Below, piece by piece: positions 1 through 8,999 of a stretch of DNA of 64,000 nucleotides. Under the pieces are notes generated by a model, which was given only the letters and a program-made list of their open reading frames with translations, searched no databases and had not been told where the DNA came from. Origin of the DNA: Actinomycetota bacterium. GTDB taxonomy: Bacteria; Actinomycetota; Actinomycetes; S36-B12. The stretch is taken from assembly GCA_030684515.1 (NCBI GenBank), contig JAUXVJ010000009.1, forward strand, positions 1 through 64,000. Reading direction: 5' to 3'. Numbering within the stretch: the stretch's first letter is position 1; each line of letters opens with the position of its first letter. The translations under genes and the position numbers were made by a program.

Positions 1-44
1 GCCTGGAGCATGGCCCCTGGCACCTCTGCTACATCAGGTAGGAC

Positions 45-1187
45 TCAGGTCGTGCGTGGGAAGTTGTACACGCGACGAGCATTGCCCTCTGCGATGAGGC
101 GAGCCTCATCATCAGGCACGTTGGCAAGAGACTCTTCGAGCATCTTGCGGGTGTGCGGCCAGTTGCTGTCTGAGTGCGGGTAATCCGACTCGAACATGAT
201 GTTCTCAACGCCGATGAGGTGGCGGGAGAAGATACCGGCATCGTCGTAGATGAACGGCGCGAACATGTTGGTCTTCCACAACTGTGATGGCGGGATCTCA
301 CGGTTGATGTCGTTGTACCAACGGTGACGGTCCCACACGTAGTCGAGGCGCTCCAGCATGTAGGGAACCCAGCCGATGCCACCCTCAGAGAGGATGAACT
401 TCACACCTGGGTAGTTGTGGAACACCGGTGAGCACAGGAGCTCTGCGGTGGCCATTGCTGAGTTGAGTGCGAACAACGAGATGCCGACGACGAAGTTGGT
501 CGACATGCCCTCATTGGACACACCCAGAGGTGCTCCGCCCGAGCCGAAGTGGATTGAGATCGGCATGTCGCGATCCTGAGCCGCCTGCAGCATTGGGTTC
601 CAGTGATCGGTGTGCCAGGAAGGCAGACCGAGCTTGTGTGGAAGCTCGACGAAGGTGAAGCTCTTGGCTCCCTTGTCGGCTGTGCGGTGGATCTCCTTGA
701 CCATCAGGTCAACGTCCCACCAAGGCATGATCATCAGAGGAATCTGGCGATCGGGGTATGGGGCACACCACTCATCGATGATGAAGTCGTTGTACGCCTG
801 TACGCACAGCAGTCCCAGTTCCTTGTCCTTGGCCATGGCCAAGGTCGTGCCGGCAAAGCCAGGCATGTTCGGGAAGTTCAGCTGGGCGTGGACACCTTCG
901 ATGTCCATGTCCTTGATGCGCTCTTCGATGTCATGGCAGCCATCGCGCATGTCGTCGTAGGAGCGTGGGTCCATGGCGATGTCTTCCTTGGCGCGACCTG
1001 CAACTGCGTTGAGCGCAAAGTTGCCGGCCTTTTCGCCTTCGAAGCGCCAGTAATCACCGTTGACGGCGTCACGAATGAGGTTAGGGCCGGCTTCCTTGAA
1101 CTTCTCAGGAAGGCGATCCTGCCAAACATTGGGGTGCTCAATGACGTGATCATCAACGCTGATGATTTGTGTGTCCTTTGGAAGCAT
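45..1187 (-). CDS. Amidohydrolase 2 family metal-dependent hydrolase
   Basis: A 380-residue TIM-barrel hydrolase of the amidohydrolase-2 (ACMSD-like) family. The N-terminal motif SVDDHVIEHP (about residues 10-19) takes the place of the metal-binding HxH/DxH element. The motif ESDYPHSD near residue 333 carries the conserved Asp typical of the family's last barrel strand. Members hydrolyse or decarboxylate cyclic and aromatic acids, and the substrate cannot be read from the sequence. The ATG start is preceded by a strong AGGAGG-type site. The gene is divergent from the CoA-transferase starting at 1422, so the two may share control. Fold is certain; exact reaction unknown. Confidence 0.85.
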   Translation of the reverse strand: MLPKDTQIISVDDHVIEHPNVWQDRLPEKFKEAGPNLIRDAVNGDYWRFEGEKAGNFALNAVAGRAKEDIAMDPRSYDDMRDGCHDIEERIKDMDIEGVHAQLNFPNMPGFAGTTLAMAKDKELGLLCVQAYNDFIIDEWCAPYPDRQIPLMIMPWWDVDLMVKEIHRTADKGAKSFTFVELPHKLGLPSWHTDHWNPMLQAAQDRDMPISIHFGSGGAPLGVSNEGMSTNFVVGISLFALNSAMATAELLCSPVFHNYPGVKFILSEGGIGWVPYMLERLDYVWDRHRWYNDINREIPPSQLWKTNMFAPFIYDDAGIFSRHLIGVENIMFESDYPHSDSNWPHTRKMLEESLANVPDDEARLIAEGNARRVYNFPRTT

Positions 1188-1421
1188 TCGTCCTCCTCAT
1201 CCCGAAGGATGTGTACGTCTTGTAGGGGCAGATACAGACATCAACGAGCTTTGGCTCTTAACGTTCTGGTAACTCAATACCGTAATACTTGCGATATCGG
1301 ACGACAAGGGATATTTCGAAGTATTTTTCTCAGGGCTGGTGCACTGGACAAAACCCTAGTCATCGCCCTACCGCAACCATTACGGTGATCCCTCGTTGAT
1401 CAGGCTTACAAAGGAGTGTTC
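1188..1421. promoter_or_regulatory. Divergent intergenic region, amidohydrolase / CoA-transferase
   Basis: This 234-bp spacer separates two divergent genes and must hold promoters for both. It includes an AT-richer stretch around 1255-1335. I found no clear inverted repeat that would define an operator, so only the promoter role is inferred from gene orientation. Confidence 0.45.
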
Positions 1422-2654
1422 ATGAGCGGTCCCATGGAAGGGGTGCGCGTTCTAGAGATCGCGCAGTTCACTTTCGTCCCTGCAGCAGGCGCCGTCCTAT
1501 CGGACTGGGGTGCAGACGTCATCAAGGTCGAGCATGCCGTGACAGGCGATGCCCAGCGCGGGCTCGTGCGAGTCATGGGCCTGGATGCTTTGGTTCCAGG
1601 CTCGACCTTCTACCCGATCATGGAGGGCCCAAACCGCGGAAAGCGCAGTATCGGGCTGGACCTCTACAAGCCTGAGGCCCAGGAGATCCTGCGCGAACTG
1701 GTGGAGCAGGCAGACGTTTTCCTGACCAACATGCTTCCCGGAGCCCGCATCAAGATGGGCATTGATGTCGATCAGATCAAGGCCATCAACCCCAAGATCA
1801 TCTACGTTCGCGGTACTGCCTTCGGCAACAAGGGCCCTGAGCGTGAAAAGGGTGGCTATGACTCCACCGGATTCTGGGCACGCAGCGGTGCTGCTCGCGC
1901 CACGACGTGGGCCGATGCAACCGAATTGACCGCTATGCCCACCGGTGCCTATGGCGACAATGCCGGCGGCATGACGATTGCAGGTGGCGTGGCAGCCGCC
2001 CTCTACAAGCGGGCAACTACCGGCGAATCACCCGTGGTGGACGTATCCCTGCTTGGTGTTGGCGCCTGGTCGACCTCCTTCGGCTCAAACCTGGCAATGC
2101 TGGTTGGTCAGGCCCCGCCACCGCCGTCTATGCCCGTTCCGGGCACTCCCGGCAACCCGCTGACCGGCGCCTACCGCACCAGCGATGGCAAATTCATCAT
2201 GCTGACCATGCTGCAGCCGGGCGCCTACTGGCCAGGCTTCTGCGATGTCTTCGAAAAGCCCGAATGGAAGACCGACGAGCGCTTCCTGACGGCTGAGTCC
2301 ATCGTGGCCAATGGCTATGAAGGTCGACAGCTGGTAGCTGAGTTGTTCGGCTCCAAGACTCGGGCCGAACTGATGGACATTCTCAACAAGCAGACCGGCC
2401 AATGGGCACTGGTGGCCGACTTCTGGGACATCAGCCAGGACGAGTCACTTCGCGCCAATGGCCTGGTTGCCAAGGTGGTCGACGCGGAGGGCGTGGAGCG
2501 CGAGCTCATCGCCGCCCCGGTGCTCTTCGACGAGGAGAATCCAACCCTCTCGCGAGCCCCGCAGTTCGCCGAGCACACGGACGAGATCCTCTCCGAGCTC
2601 GGTTTCGATATTGAGAAGCAGCTCGAACTGAAGATCGCTGGCGCCGTTACCTGA
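1422..2654 (+). CDS. CaiB/BaiF family CoA-transferase (class III)
   Basis: A 410-residue class III CoA-transferase. It starts with the characteristic MEGVRVLEIAQF segment, followed by a Rossmann-like large domain (GADVIKVEH), the small domain and the returning C-terminus. The catalytic aspartate is expected in the YGDNAGG segment near residue 180. Such enzymes move CoA between a CoA thioester and a free acid, or act as CoA-dependent racemases. I chose ATG 1422 rather than GTG 1416 because AAGGAG at 1411-1416 is then properly spaced. The next gene encodes a fused acyl-CoA dehydrogenase, so a role in activating an acid for desaturation is likely. The substrate is unknown. Confidence 0.9.
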   Translation: MSGPMEGVRVLEIAQFTFVPAAGAVLSDWGADVIKVEHAVTGDAQRGLVRVMGLDALVPGSTFYPIMEGPNRGKRSIGLDLYKPEAQEILRELVEQADVFLTNMLPGARIKMGIDVDQIKAINPKIIYVRGTAFGNKGPEREKGGYDSTGFWARSGAARATTWADATELTAMPTGAYGDNAGGMTIAGGVAAALYKRATTGESPVVDVSLLGVGAWSTSFGSNLAMLVGQAPPPPSMPVPGTPGNPLTGAYRTSDGKFIMLTMLQPGAYWPGFCDVFEKPEWKTDERFLTAESIVANGYEGRQLVAELFGSKTRAELMDILNKQTGQWALVADFWDISQDESLRANGLVAKVVDAEGVERELIAAPVLFDEENPTLSRAPQFAEHTDEILSELGFDIEKQLELKIAGAVT

Positions 2655-2682
2655 TCCTGGCTCACCAGCTCGCTGCTCATCC

Positions 2683-2717
2683 AAGGCGCGGCACGGACAT
2701 TGTCCGTGCCGCGCTTT
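2683..2717 (+). terminator. GC-rich hairpin after CoA-transferase gene
   Basis: An inverted repeat of about 16 bp (arms built on GCGCGGCACGGAC and its complement) lies 28 bp after the CoA-transferase stop and ends in CTTT. It looks like an intrinsic terminator with a short T tract. It separates the CoA-transferase from the downstream dehydrogenase, which then probably has its own promoter in 2718-2828. Confidence 0.7.
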
Positions 2718-2828
2718 GCACTGTGCGGTTGACCCCAAGCCAGCGAGTACATTGATTCGGTCTAAAGAGTTCGATAATTCGACTACGCTTTCAAGATCTC
2801 CGATTGTGCACATCTGAAAGGACCACCC

Positions 2829-4976
2829 ATGTCTCTCGCGCTCACCGAAGAGCACCGCTCCCTCGCCGACGTCGTTCGCTCGTTGATGGCCGACCACGAT
2901 GCTCTGGGCGCGGCCCGCGCCACCCTTGATGCCAAGACAGAAGTGCTTCCCTCCTTCTGGCCAGCGCTGCGCGAGAACGCTCTTCTTGGCATCCACTTGC
3001 CAGAGAGCGTCGGCGGACAGGGCTTCGGTCTGGAAGAACTGGCAATCGTGGTCGAAGAACTCGGTCGCGCAGTTGCTCCTGGTGCGTTCCTGCCGACAGT
3101 TGTCACGTCCGCCACCATCGCCATTGCCGGCACCGATGTTCAGCACAAGGCACTGCTTCCTGGCTTCGCCGATGGGTCCTCAACCGCTGGCATCGCCGTG
3201 CACACCAAGCTGACTGTGAATGCAGGCAAGGTCAGTGGCACAGCAGCTTCGGTGACATCTGCGGAGCTTGCAACGCATCTCGCACTGGTTGTCGGCGAAG
3301 ACCTGATCGTCATCCCAGCCAATACAAGAGGCGTCACGATCACTGCGAACAAGAGCATCGACTCAACTCGTCGCAACTCGCGAGTTGACCTGTCCAATGT
3401 TGAAGTTGCAAGTGAGAACCTGATCGTTGGCGGAGCGGCTATCGCGGTGCGCCTTGGTCGCGTCCTTGCATCGGCTGAAGCTGCCGGTGGCGCACGCGTC
3501 ACAACAGAGATGTCCGTGGCCTACGCGAAGATTCGCGAGCAGTTCGGTCGTACGATCTCCACTTTTCAGGCCATCAAGCACCACTGCGCGAACATGATCA
3601 TCCAGACGGAAATGGCCACCGCCCTTGCTTGGGATGCAGCCCGGACCGGCGCGGACCCAGAGCACGGACCGATGGCCGCGGCCTCTGCGGCAGCGCTGTC
3701 CTTGCCAGCCTTTGAATTCAACGCCCGTAAGAACATCCAGATTCACGGCGGCATCGGCTTCACATGGGAGCACGACGCACACATCTACTTCAAGCGCTCG
3801 GCTGCCTTGGCGGTCATGTTCGGCAGCGCGGACGATGCAGCCGAAGAACTCACCAGGCTCAGTTCTCGCGGCCACCGCGTTTACGCACTTGAGTTGCCGC
3901 CTGAGGCCGAATCCTTCCGTGCGGAGGCACAGGCTGCGATTGCCGCCTACTCCGCTGCCGCTGAAGAAGACCGTCGTCGCGTGCTGCTGGAAACCGGCTA
4001 CCTGGTGCCGCACTGGGGCAAGCCCTGGGGTCGCGAGGCCAAGGCCATTGAGCAGCTGGTCATCGAGGAAGAGTTCGCTGACATCAAGATCCCGAACATG
4101 GGCATCACTGGCTGGGTGGGCCTGACCTTGTCACAACTGGCCACCCAAGAGCAGGTCGAGCGCTGGTTGCGGCCGGCACTGCTTGGCGACACCGTGTGGT
4201 GCCAGCTGTTCTCCGAGCCTGGTGCCGGCTCTGACGCTGCAGCTGTTGCAACCAAAGGCGTCAAGGTTGATGGCGGCTGGATCGTTGACGGTCAGAAGGT
4301 ATGGACCTCGGGCGCCCAGTACTGCCAGTTCGGCATGGCAACTGTGCGCACCGATCCCGATGCCCCAAAGCACAAGGGTGTAACCGCCATGGTCATCAAG
4401 ATGGATGCACCTGGAGTCAGCGTGCGTCCTCTTCGTGAGAACACGGGTGAGGCCATGTTCAACGAGGTCTTCTTCGATGGCGTCTTCGTGCCCGATGCAG
4501 ACGTCGTCGGCGAGGTGAACAACGGCTGGGCCGTTGCTCGCGCCACTCTTGGCAATGAGCGCGTCACCATCGGCGGACAGGGCCGTGATGGCCTAGGAAG
4601 CGAAGAGCTCATCGACATGCTGCCTGGCGGCATTGGCGCTGACCGAGGACACGACCGTGAGGTCGGCAAGCTCATCGCACAGGATCAGGTCATCCGCCTG
4701 CTCAACCTGCGTGCGGCGGCTCGAGCCGTCATCGGCTCTGGTCCAGGCGCCGAGGGAAACATCACCAAGGTGCTCGTATCTGAACTAGCGCAGAGTTCAA
4801 CGGAACTCGCGATGAAGCTGCTCGGCGATGCTGGTGTTGACGGGGAACGCTGGGAGATCACTTCGCAATACATCTTCAACCGTTGCCTCACCATTGCTGG
4901 CGGGACTTCGGAGATCAGCCGCAACGTCATTGCAGAGCGCATCCTGGGCATGCCAAGAGATCCGCTGTTGCGTTGA
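2829..4976 (+). CDS. Fused double acyl-CoA dehydrogenase
   Basis: A 715-residue protein made of two complete acyl-CoA dehydrogenase domains in tandem; normal family members are 370-400 residues. The first domain (about 1-345) contains KIREQFGRTI and the IQIHGGIGFTWEH signature. The second (about 346-715) contains the flavin/substrate segments WCQLFSEPGAGSD and QKVWTSGAQY and ends with IAGGTSEI. The MCAD-type catalytic Glu position in that last motif is Gly, but a Glu in the NERV segment (E577) sits where isovaleryl- and long-chain dehydrogenases keep their base. In mycobacteria such halves are separate FadE subunits forming alpha2beta2 tetramers, so this may be a one-chain version. The first half is probably structural. 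Confidence 0.92.
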   Translation: MSLALTEEHRSLADVVRSLMADHDALGAARATLDAKTEVLPSFWPALRENALLGIHLPESVGGQGFGLEELAIVVEELGRAVAPGAFLPTVVTSATIAIAGTDVQHKALLPGFADGSSTAGIAVHTKLTVNAGKVSGTAASVTSAELATHLALVVGEDLIVIPANTRGVTITANKSIDSTRRNSRVDLSNVEVASENLIVGGAAIAVRLGRVLASAEAAGGARVTTEMSVAYAKIREQFGRTISTFQAIKHHCANMIIQTEMATALAWDAARTGADPEHGPMAAASAAALSLPAFEFNARKNIQIHGGIGFTWEHDAHIYFKRSAALAVMFGSADDAAEELTRLSSRGHRVYALELPPEAESFRAEAQAAIAAYSAAAEEDRRRVLLETGYLVPHWGKPWGREAKAIEQLVIEEEFADIKIPNMGITGWVGLTLSQLATQEQVERWLRPALLGDTVWCQLFSEPGAGSDAAAVATKGVKVDGGWIVDGQKVWTSGAQYCQFGMATVRTDPDAPKHKGVTAMVIKMDAPGVSVRPLRENTGEAMFNEVFFDGVFVPDADVVGEVNNGWAVARATLGNERVTIGGQGRDGLGSEELIDMLPGGIGADRGHDREVGKLIAQDQVIRLLNLRAAARAVIGSGPGAEGNITKVLVSELAQSSTELAMKLLGDAGVDGERWEITSQYIFNRCLTIAGGTSEISRNVIAERILGMPRDPLLR

Positions 4977-4996
4977 CCCCAGATGCACCTGGACAG

Positions 4997-6250
4997 GTGA
5001 AGAGCGCACGGCCAATACAGACTGGCACCGCCCGGTCTGCACTTGCTGTGCGCTCTTTCCGTTATGTCCTGCTCTGCTCATTCCTCTCGCAAATCGGCGT
5101 ATGGATGCAGACGGTCGTCCTTGGTGCCTATGTGTACAGCCAGACCGATTCACCTCTGGCCGTTGGACTCATCACCTTTGCTCAACTCGGGCCGATGCTC
5201 TTCCTGCCCACCGTCGGTGGTTGGCTCACAGACCGACTCGATGTGCGCAAGTACATTCTCACGCTGCAGTTCTGGCAGGTGCTGTGCGTCTTGACCCTTG
5301 CTTTCGTACTGCACCAACCACAGCTGCACTTGGCGCAGGTCTTCGCATGTGTGCTCGGAATTGGGCTGGCCAACGCACTCATCGGGCCGGCCTGGGGCTC
5401 GTCTGTCCCGAGTCTGGTCCCACCCGCGGATCTGCGAGCAGCAGTCTCCTTGAACTCCACGCAGATGAACCTGGCACGGGTGATTGGCCCGGCTATTGGC
5501 GGCATGCTCTTTCCGATCATCGGCGCCTCGGGCGTCATTGCAATCAATGCAGCCTGCTTCATCTTCATCATGTCGGCGGTCTACTTCGTGCGCTTCCCAC
5601 CGCGCCGCAAGCTGGCTGACGGTGAGTCAGGCATCGGCGGTGGCATCGCGATGCTCAAGACCGACCCATACATCCGCCGGATCGTTCTCAGCATGTTCGC
5701 GCTGGCACTGCTGACCCTGACATTCCTGTATCAGATGCCCACGATCGCGGCGCAGAACTTCGGCATGGATGTCGAGAGTTCGGCCTACGGCTGGCTGTAC
5801 GCATGCCTTGGCGGTGGTGCGGTCACAGGTGCCTTGGCCTTGAGCACCGTTCTCGTGAAGCGAGACCCGTTCATCGTCGTCACGGTCGGGCTCATCGGTG
5901 TCACACTGATGCTGGCAATGCTCATCTTCGCCCGTCTGGACTGGATGGCCTATGCGCTGGTGTTCATCCTCGGCATCTCCTACCAGATCGTTGTCATCTC
6001 GCTCAATGCCTCAGCGCAGACCCACGTCCCGCTCGAGCGACGCGGGCACTTGATGGGTCTGTGGATGACGGCTTTCGGGGGCACGGTGCCGATCGGCATG
6101 CTGATCGCCGGTGCGGTAGCGCAGAAGACCTCGATCACTGTGGTCATCGCCTACGGCTGCATCACCGCAGCGATTGTCACGTGGGTGCTGCGCCCCAAAG
6201 CGCTCCGCAAGGCCGAACGTGAGAGCAATGCGCTGACTCTAGGCGCCTAG
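4997..6250 (+). CDS. MFS transporter (DHA-like exporter)
   Basis: A 12-helix major facilitator transporter of about 417 residues. Hydrophobic segments begin at RYVLLCSFLSQIGVWMQ. The loop between helices 2 and 3 carries GGWLTDRLDVRK, the MFS motif-A equivalent. The frame is open upstream into the dehydrogenase gene. I prefer GTG 4997, because the first membrane helix begins about 20 residues later; TTG 4973, overlapping the dehydrogenase stop, is the alternative. Tight spacing suggests co-transcription with the fused dehydrogenase and the oxidoreductase 30 bp downstream. Substrate unknown; it could move the acid or an intermediate across the membrane. Confidence 0.85.
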   Translation: MKSARPIQTGTARSALAVRSFRYVLLCSFLSQIGVWMQTVVLGAYVYSQTDSPLAVGLITFAQLGPMLFLPTVGGWLTDRLDVRKYILTLQFWQVLCVLTLAFVLHQPQLHLAQVFACVLGIGLANALIGPAWGSSVPSLVPPADLRAAVSLNSTQMNLARVIGPAIGGMLFPIIGASGVIAINAACFIFIMSAVYFVRFPPRRKLADGESGIGGGIAMLKTDPYIRRIVLSMFALALLTLTFLYQMPTIAAQNFGMDVESSAYGWLYACLGGGAVTGALALSTVLVKRDPFIVVTVGLIGVTLMLAMLIFARLDWMAYALVFILGISYQIVVISLNASAQTHVPLERRGHLMGLWMTAFGGTVPIGMLIAGAVAQKTSITVVIAYGCITAAIVTWVLRPKALRKAERESNALTLGA

Positions 6251-6280
6251 AGTCAGCCCAACCCGTCGAGAGGAACCCAG

Positions 6281-7321
6281 ATGCGACTGTCCCACACCCT
6301 GAGTTACACCCAGGATGTCGTTGCACTGACGCCAGTGATCCAGAATATGGAGTCCGCCGGACTGGATCTGCTCTGGCTGCAGGAGGCCTACAGCTTTGAC
6401 GCGGTTTCCGCACTTGGCTACCTCGCCGCCAAGACTTCGACCATCGGTCTGGGCTCGGCGATTCTCAACGCCTACAGCCGCACACCGGCAGTGCTCGGCA
6501 TGACCGCGGCTGGATTGGACCACCTCAGCGGCGGTCGATTCCACCTTGGCTTGGGGGCTTCTGGGCCGCAGGTGGTTGAGGGCTTCCATGGCATGCCCTA
6601 CTCAATGCCACTCACGCGCACCAAGGAAGTCGTGGACATCGTTCGCCAAGTCATAGCCCGCGAAGTCGTGGAGTACAGCGGCCAGACCGTGAGCGTGCCG
6701 TTGACCAAAGAGGCCGGTGGCACTGGGCTGGGCAAGCCGCTCAAGTTGATCAACAGGCCCGATCGACCAGTGGTGCCGATCTACCTCGCTGCCCTGGGCG
6801 ACAAGTCAGTGGAGGCCACCGCGGAGTTGGCCGAAGGCTGGCTGCCCTTCTTCTGGGTGCCAGAAAATGCCCAAGCTGTGTTCGGACCCGCGCTTGCACC
6901 TGGGCTGGCCAGACGCTCAGCCGAATTGCCGGCCCTCGACATCGTTGCAAACACCACCGTTGCCATCGGCGAGAACTTGGATCGCGAGGCCTTGCTGGCT
7001 GGCATGCGCAATCACATTGCTCTCTACGTCGGCGGGATGGGCGCTCGCAACGCGAACTTCTACAACGATCTGGCCCAGCGGATGGGCTGGGTCGATGAAG
7101 CTTTGGCGATTCAGGAGTTCTTCCTGACGGGCAAGCGCGAGGAAGCCGCGGCCGCTGTGCCGCAGGCGTGGCTGGACCAGGCCAGCTTGGTCGGATCGGC
7201 GTCCTTCGTAGCCGAAAGGCTCGCGGCCTATGCCGAGTCCGGCGTCACCAGTTTGGACATCACGATTCCGCCTGGAATTGATCCACTGACAACGGTGGAG
7301 CAATTGCGGGCAATGATGTAA
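6281..7321 (+). CDS. LLM-class F420-dependent oxidoreductase
   Basis: A 346-residue luciferase-like TIM-barrel protein. Supporting features are the N-terminal region with LDLLWLQEAYSFDA, the segment LGSAILNAYSRTPAVLG that in these enzymes lines the deazaflavin pocket, and LSGGRFHLGLGASGPQVVEG, a hallmark of the F420-dependent actinobacterial subgroup. Members use F420 or FMN for hydride transfer or monooxygenation of diverse carbon substrates. A GAGAGGAA ribosome site precedes ATG 6281. Position between a fused acyl-CoA dehydrogenase/MFS pair and a DUF35-thiolase pair suggests a redox step on the same acyl substrate. Cofactor choice is inferred from subfamily resemblance. Confidence 0.85.
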   Translation: MRLSHTLSYTQDVVALTPVIQNMESAGLDLLWLQEAYSFDAVSALGYLAAKTSTIGLGSAILNAYSRTPAVLGMTAAGLDHLSGGRFHLGLGASGPQVVEGFHGMPYSMPLTRTKEVVDIVRQVIAREVVEYSGQTVSVPLTKEAGGTGLGKPLKLINRPDRPVVPIYLAALGDKSVEATAELAEGWLPFFWVPENAQAVFGPALAPGLARRSAELPALDIVANTTVAIGENLDREALLAGMRNHIALYVGGMGARNANFYNDLAQRMGWVDEALAIQEFFLTGKREEAAAAVPQAWLDQASLVGSASFVAERLAAYAESGVTSLDITIPPGIDPLTTVEQLRAMM

Positions 7322-7397
7322 CCAATTGCGGAATAGCGCCCCACGCACAGCTGTTTATGCCTATGTTCTAGGGGACCAACACGCCTGAGGAGGACCC

Positions 7398-7784
7398 TTG
7401 TCGATTCCCATCGTCGATTATTTGGTGCTGGAGCCAAAGCCACATCTCGTTGCGCAAGAGTGCACAGCATGCAAGGCCAAGGTTTTCGGACGCCACAATG
7501 CTTGCCCAGCTTGCTTCAACGAGAGCTTCGCCGAGTATGAAGTTCCGACCACCGGAGTCCTCAAGACCTTCACGATCGTGCAGTTTGCCGCGAAGGGCAT
7601 TCCTGTTCCCTATACGACAGGGATCGTCAATTGCGGTGGCATGGACGTTGCCGCAAACATCACAGGAGTTGAGGCCATCCCCGAGAACATCACTCGCGGC
7701 ATGGAAGTTCAGCTCGCCACATTCCCACTTGGCAAAGACGCCAGCGGCGTTGAGGCCATCGGTTTCGGCTTCGAGCCGGTTTAA
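7398..7784 (+). CDS. DUF35 zinc-ribbon/OB-fold acyl-CoA accessory protein
   Basis: A 128-residue DUF35 protein. A rubredoxin-like zinc ribbon (CTAC at about residue 22 and CPAC about 14 residues later) is followed by an OB-fold domain. DUF35 proteins partner SCP2-type thiolases; in mycobacterial sterol catabolism the DUF35 part of ChsH2 binds the aldolase Ltp2. The start is TTG 7398, preceded by GAGGAGGA at 7387-7394. The thiolase begins 18 bp after the stop, consistent with a two-subunit complex. A second DUF35/thiolase pair lies at 11312-12918 on the other strand. Confidence 0.88.
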   Translation: MSIPIVDYLVLEPKPHLVAQECTACKAKVFGRHNACPACFNESFAEYEVPTTGVLKTFTIVQFAAKGIPVPYTTGIVNCGGMDVAANITGVEAIPENITRGMEVQLATFPLGKDASGVEAIGFGFEPV

Positions 7785-7802
7785 GGACGAGAGGTACTCC
7801 AC

Positions 7803-8999
7803 ATGAGTGAAAACGTATGGATTCTTGGCATTCACATGACGCCGTTCGGCAAGCATGCCGACAAGGACGTGCTTGACCTGGCTTCAGAAGCAGCCCTTGC
7901 TGCCATGAAGGATGCCAACGTCACGATGAAGGACATCCAGATCCTTGGCTACGGCAACCTGATGGGTGGCACGCAGGGGCAGAGTCTGCAGAAGAACATC
8001 GGCCAGACCGGCATCCCCGTGTTCAACGTCTCCAACGCCTGCGCAACCGGAGCAACTGCTCTGCGTGCTGGTGTCATGGCGATCAAGGCCGGTGAGGCTG
8101 ACTATGCCCTTGCAGTCGGTGTCGAGAAGCTGTCCGGAGCTGGGCTGCTGACCGGCAACACAGCCGGCGCGATGCCGGAGAACTGGACTCCCAAGGGACG
8201 TCAGGGCGCGATCATGCCGCTGGACGGCTACATCGGCACCACTGGCATGGCAGGTCTGTTCGCTCAGATTGGCCTTGCCTACAACGACAGTGACCCACGC
8301 GCTGACTTTGAACTGTTTGCGCGCATTGCCGAAAAGAGCCACTCGCACTCAACGCTGAACCCGAATGCGGCCTACCAGAAGGCGATGAGCCTTGAGCAGA
8401 TCATGGGCGATCCGATGATCTCCTACCCGCACACTCGCTCGATGTGCTCAGCCAACTGTGATGGCGCAGCAGCAGCAGTTCTCGTCAGCGAGACCAAACT
8501 GCGAACCCTGTCTCTTGAGCAGCAGCGTCGTGCAGTGAAGGTCAGTGCATCGATCATTGCCACTGACCCTTGGACTGACGGCAACCAGGAGCTGGCCGAC
8601 GTCAACACCGTCACGCGCAATGCATCACGCGATGCATACGAGCAGGCTGGTATTGGGCCAGAGGATCTGGACCTCGCCGAACTGCACGACTGCTTTGCAG
8701 CAGCAGAGCTCGTGCACTACGACAACCTCGGGCTCTGCGCACCTGGCAACGCGATCGACTTCTTCAACTCCGGGGCCTCCTGGCGCACCGGAAAGATGCC
8801 GGTCAACGTCTCCGGTGGATTGATGTCAAAGGGTCACCCCATCGCCGCCACCGGCATCGCGAACGTCTGGGAGGTGGCAACGCACCTTCGTGGTGAGGCT
8901 GGCCCTCGTCAGATCGAAGGCGCCAAGGTCGGTCTGGCCCATGTCATCGGACTTGGATCAACCGCTGGCGTTCACATCCTTGAGAAGAGCGGGCTGTAA
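7803..8999 (+). CDS. SCP2-type thiolase / acyl-CoA acetyltransferase
   Basis: A 398-residue thiolase-fold enzyme of the sterol-carrier (SCP2/lipid-transfer) branch. The nucleophilic cysteine is present in SNACATG (C80). The conserved histidine of this branch is in ELHDCF (about H295), and another is in KGHP (about H345). The usual second catalytic cysteine near the C-terminus is missing; that segment reads GLGSTAG. It follows a DUF35 gene by 18 bp, so the two probably form a complex that cleaves a 3-ketoacyl-CoA or performs a related C-C bond reaction. Its stop touches the stop of the minus-strand NUDIX gene. Confidence 0.9.
   Translation: MSENVWILGIHMTPFGKHADKDVLDLASEAALAAMKDANVTMKDIQILGYGNLMGGTQGQSLQKNIGQTGIPVFNVSNACATGATALRAGVMAIKAGEADYALAVGVEKLSGAGLLTGNTAGAMPENWTPKGRQGAIMPLDGYIGTTGMAGLFAQIGLAYNDSDPRADFELFARIAEKSHSHSTLNPNAAYQKAMSLEQIMGDPMISYPHTRSMCSANCDGAAAAVLVSETKLRTLSLEQQRRAVKVSASIIATDPWTDGNQELADVNTVTRNASRDAYEQAGIGPEDLDLAELHDCFAAAELVHYDNLGLCAPGNAIDFFNSGASWRTGKMPVNVSGGLMSKGHPIAATGIANVWEVATHLRGEAGPRQIEGAKVGLAHVIGLGSTAGVHILEKSGL

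Noticed and set aside
1-11. Possible start of another minus-strand gene at the window edge (ATG at 11-9 with AGGGG upstream)
   Set aside because: Only four codons are visible, so nothing can be supported.
603-1388. 261-residue plus-strand open frame opposite the amidohydrolase gene
   Set aside because: It is antisense to a gene with clear family motifs and its own translation shows no domain, so it is a frame shadow of high GC coding DNA.
2445-3146. 233-residue minus-strand frame spanning the CoA-transferase and dehydrogenase
   Set aside because: It overlaps two well-supported genes on the other strand and contains no recognisable motif.
4973-4996. TTG 4973 as the MFS start, overlapping the dehydrogenase stop
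   Set aside because: Not excluded, but it adds eight unsupported residues; GTG 4997 lies closer to the first membrane helix. Kept only as an alternative.
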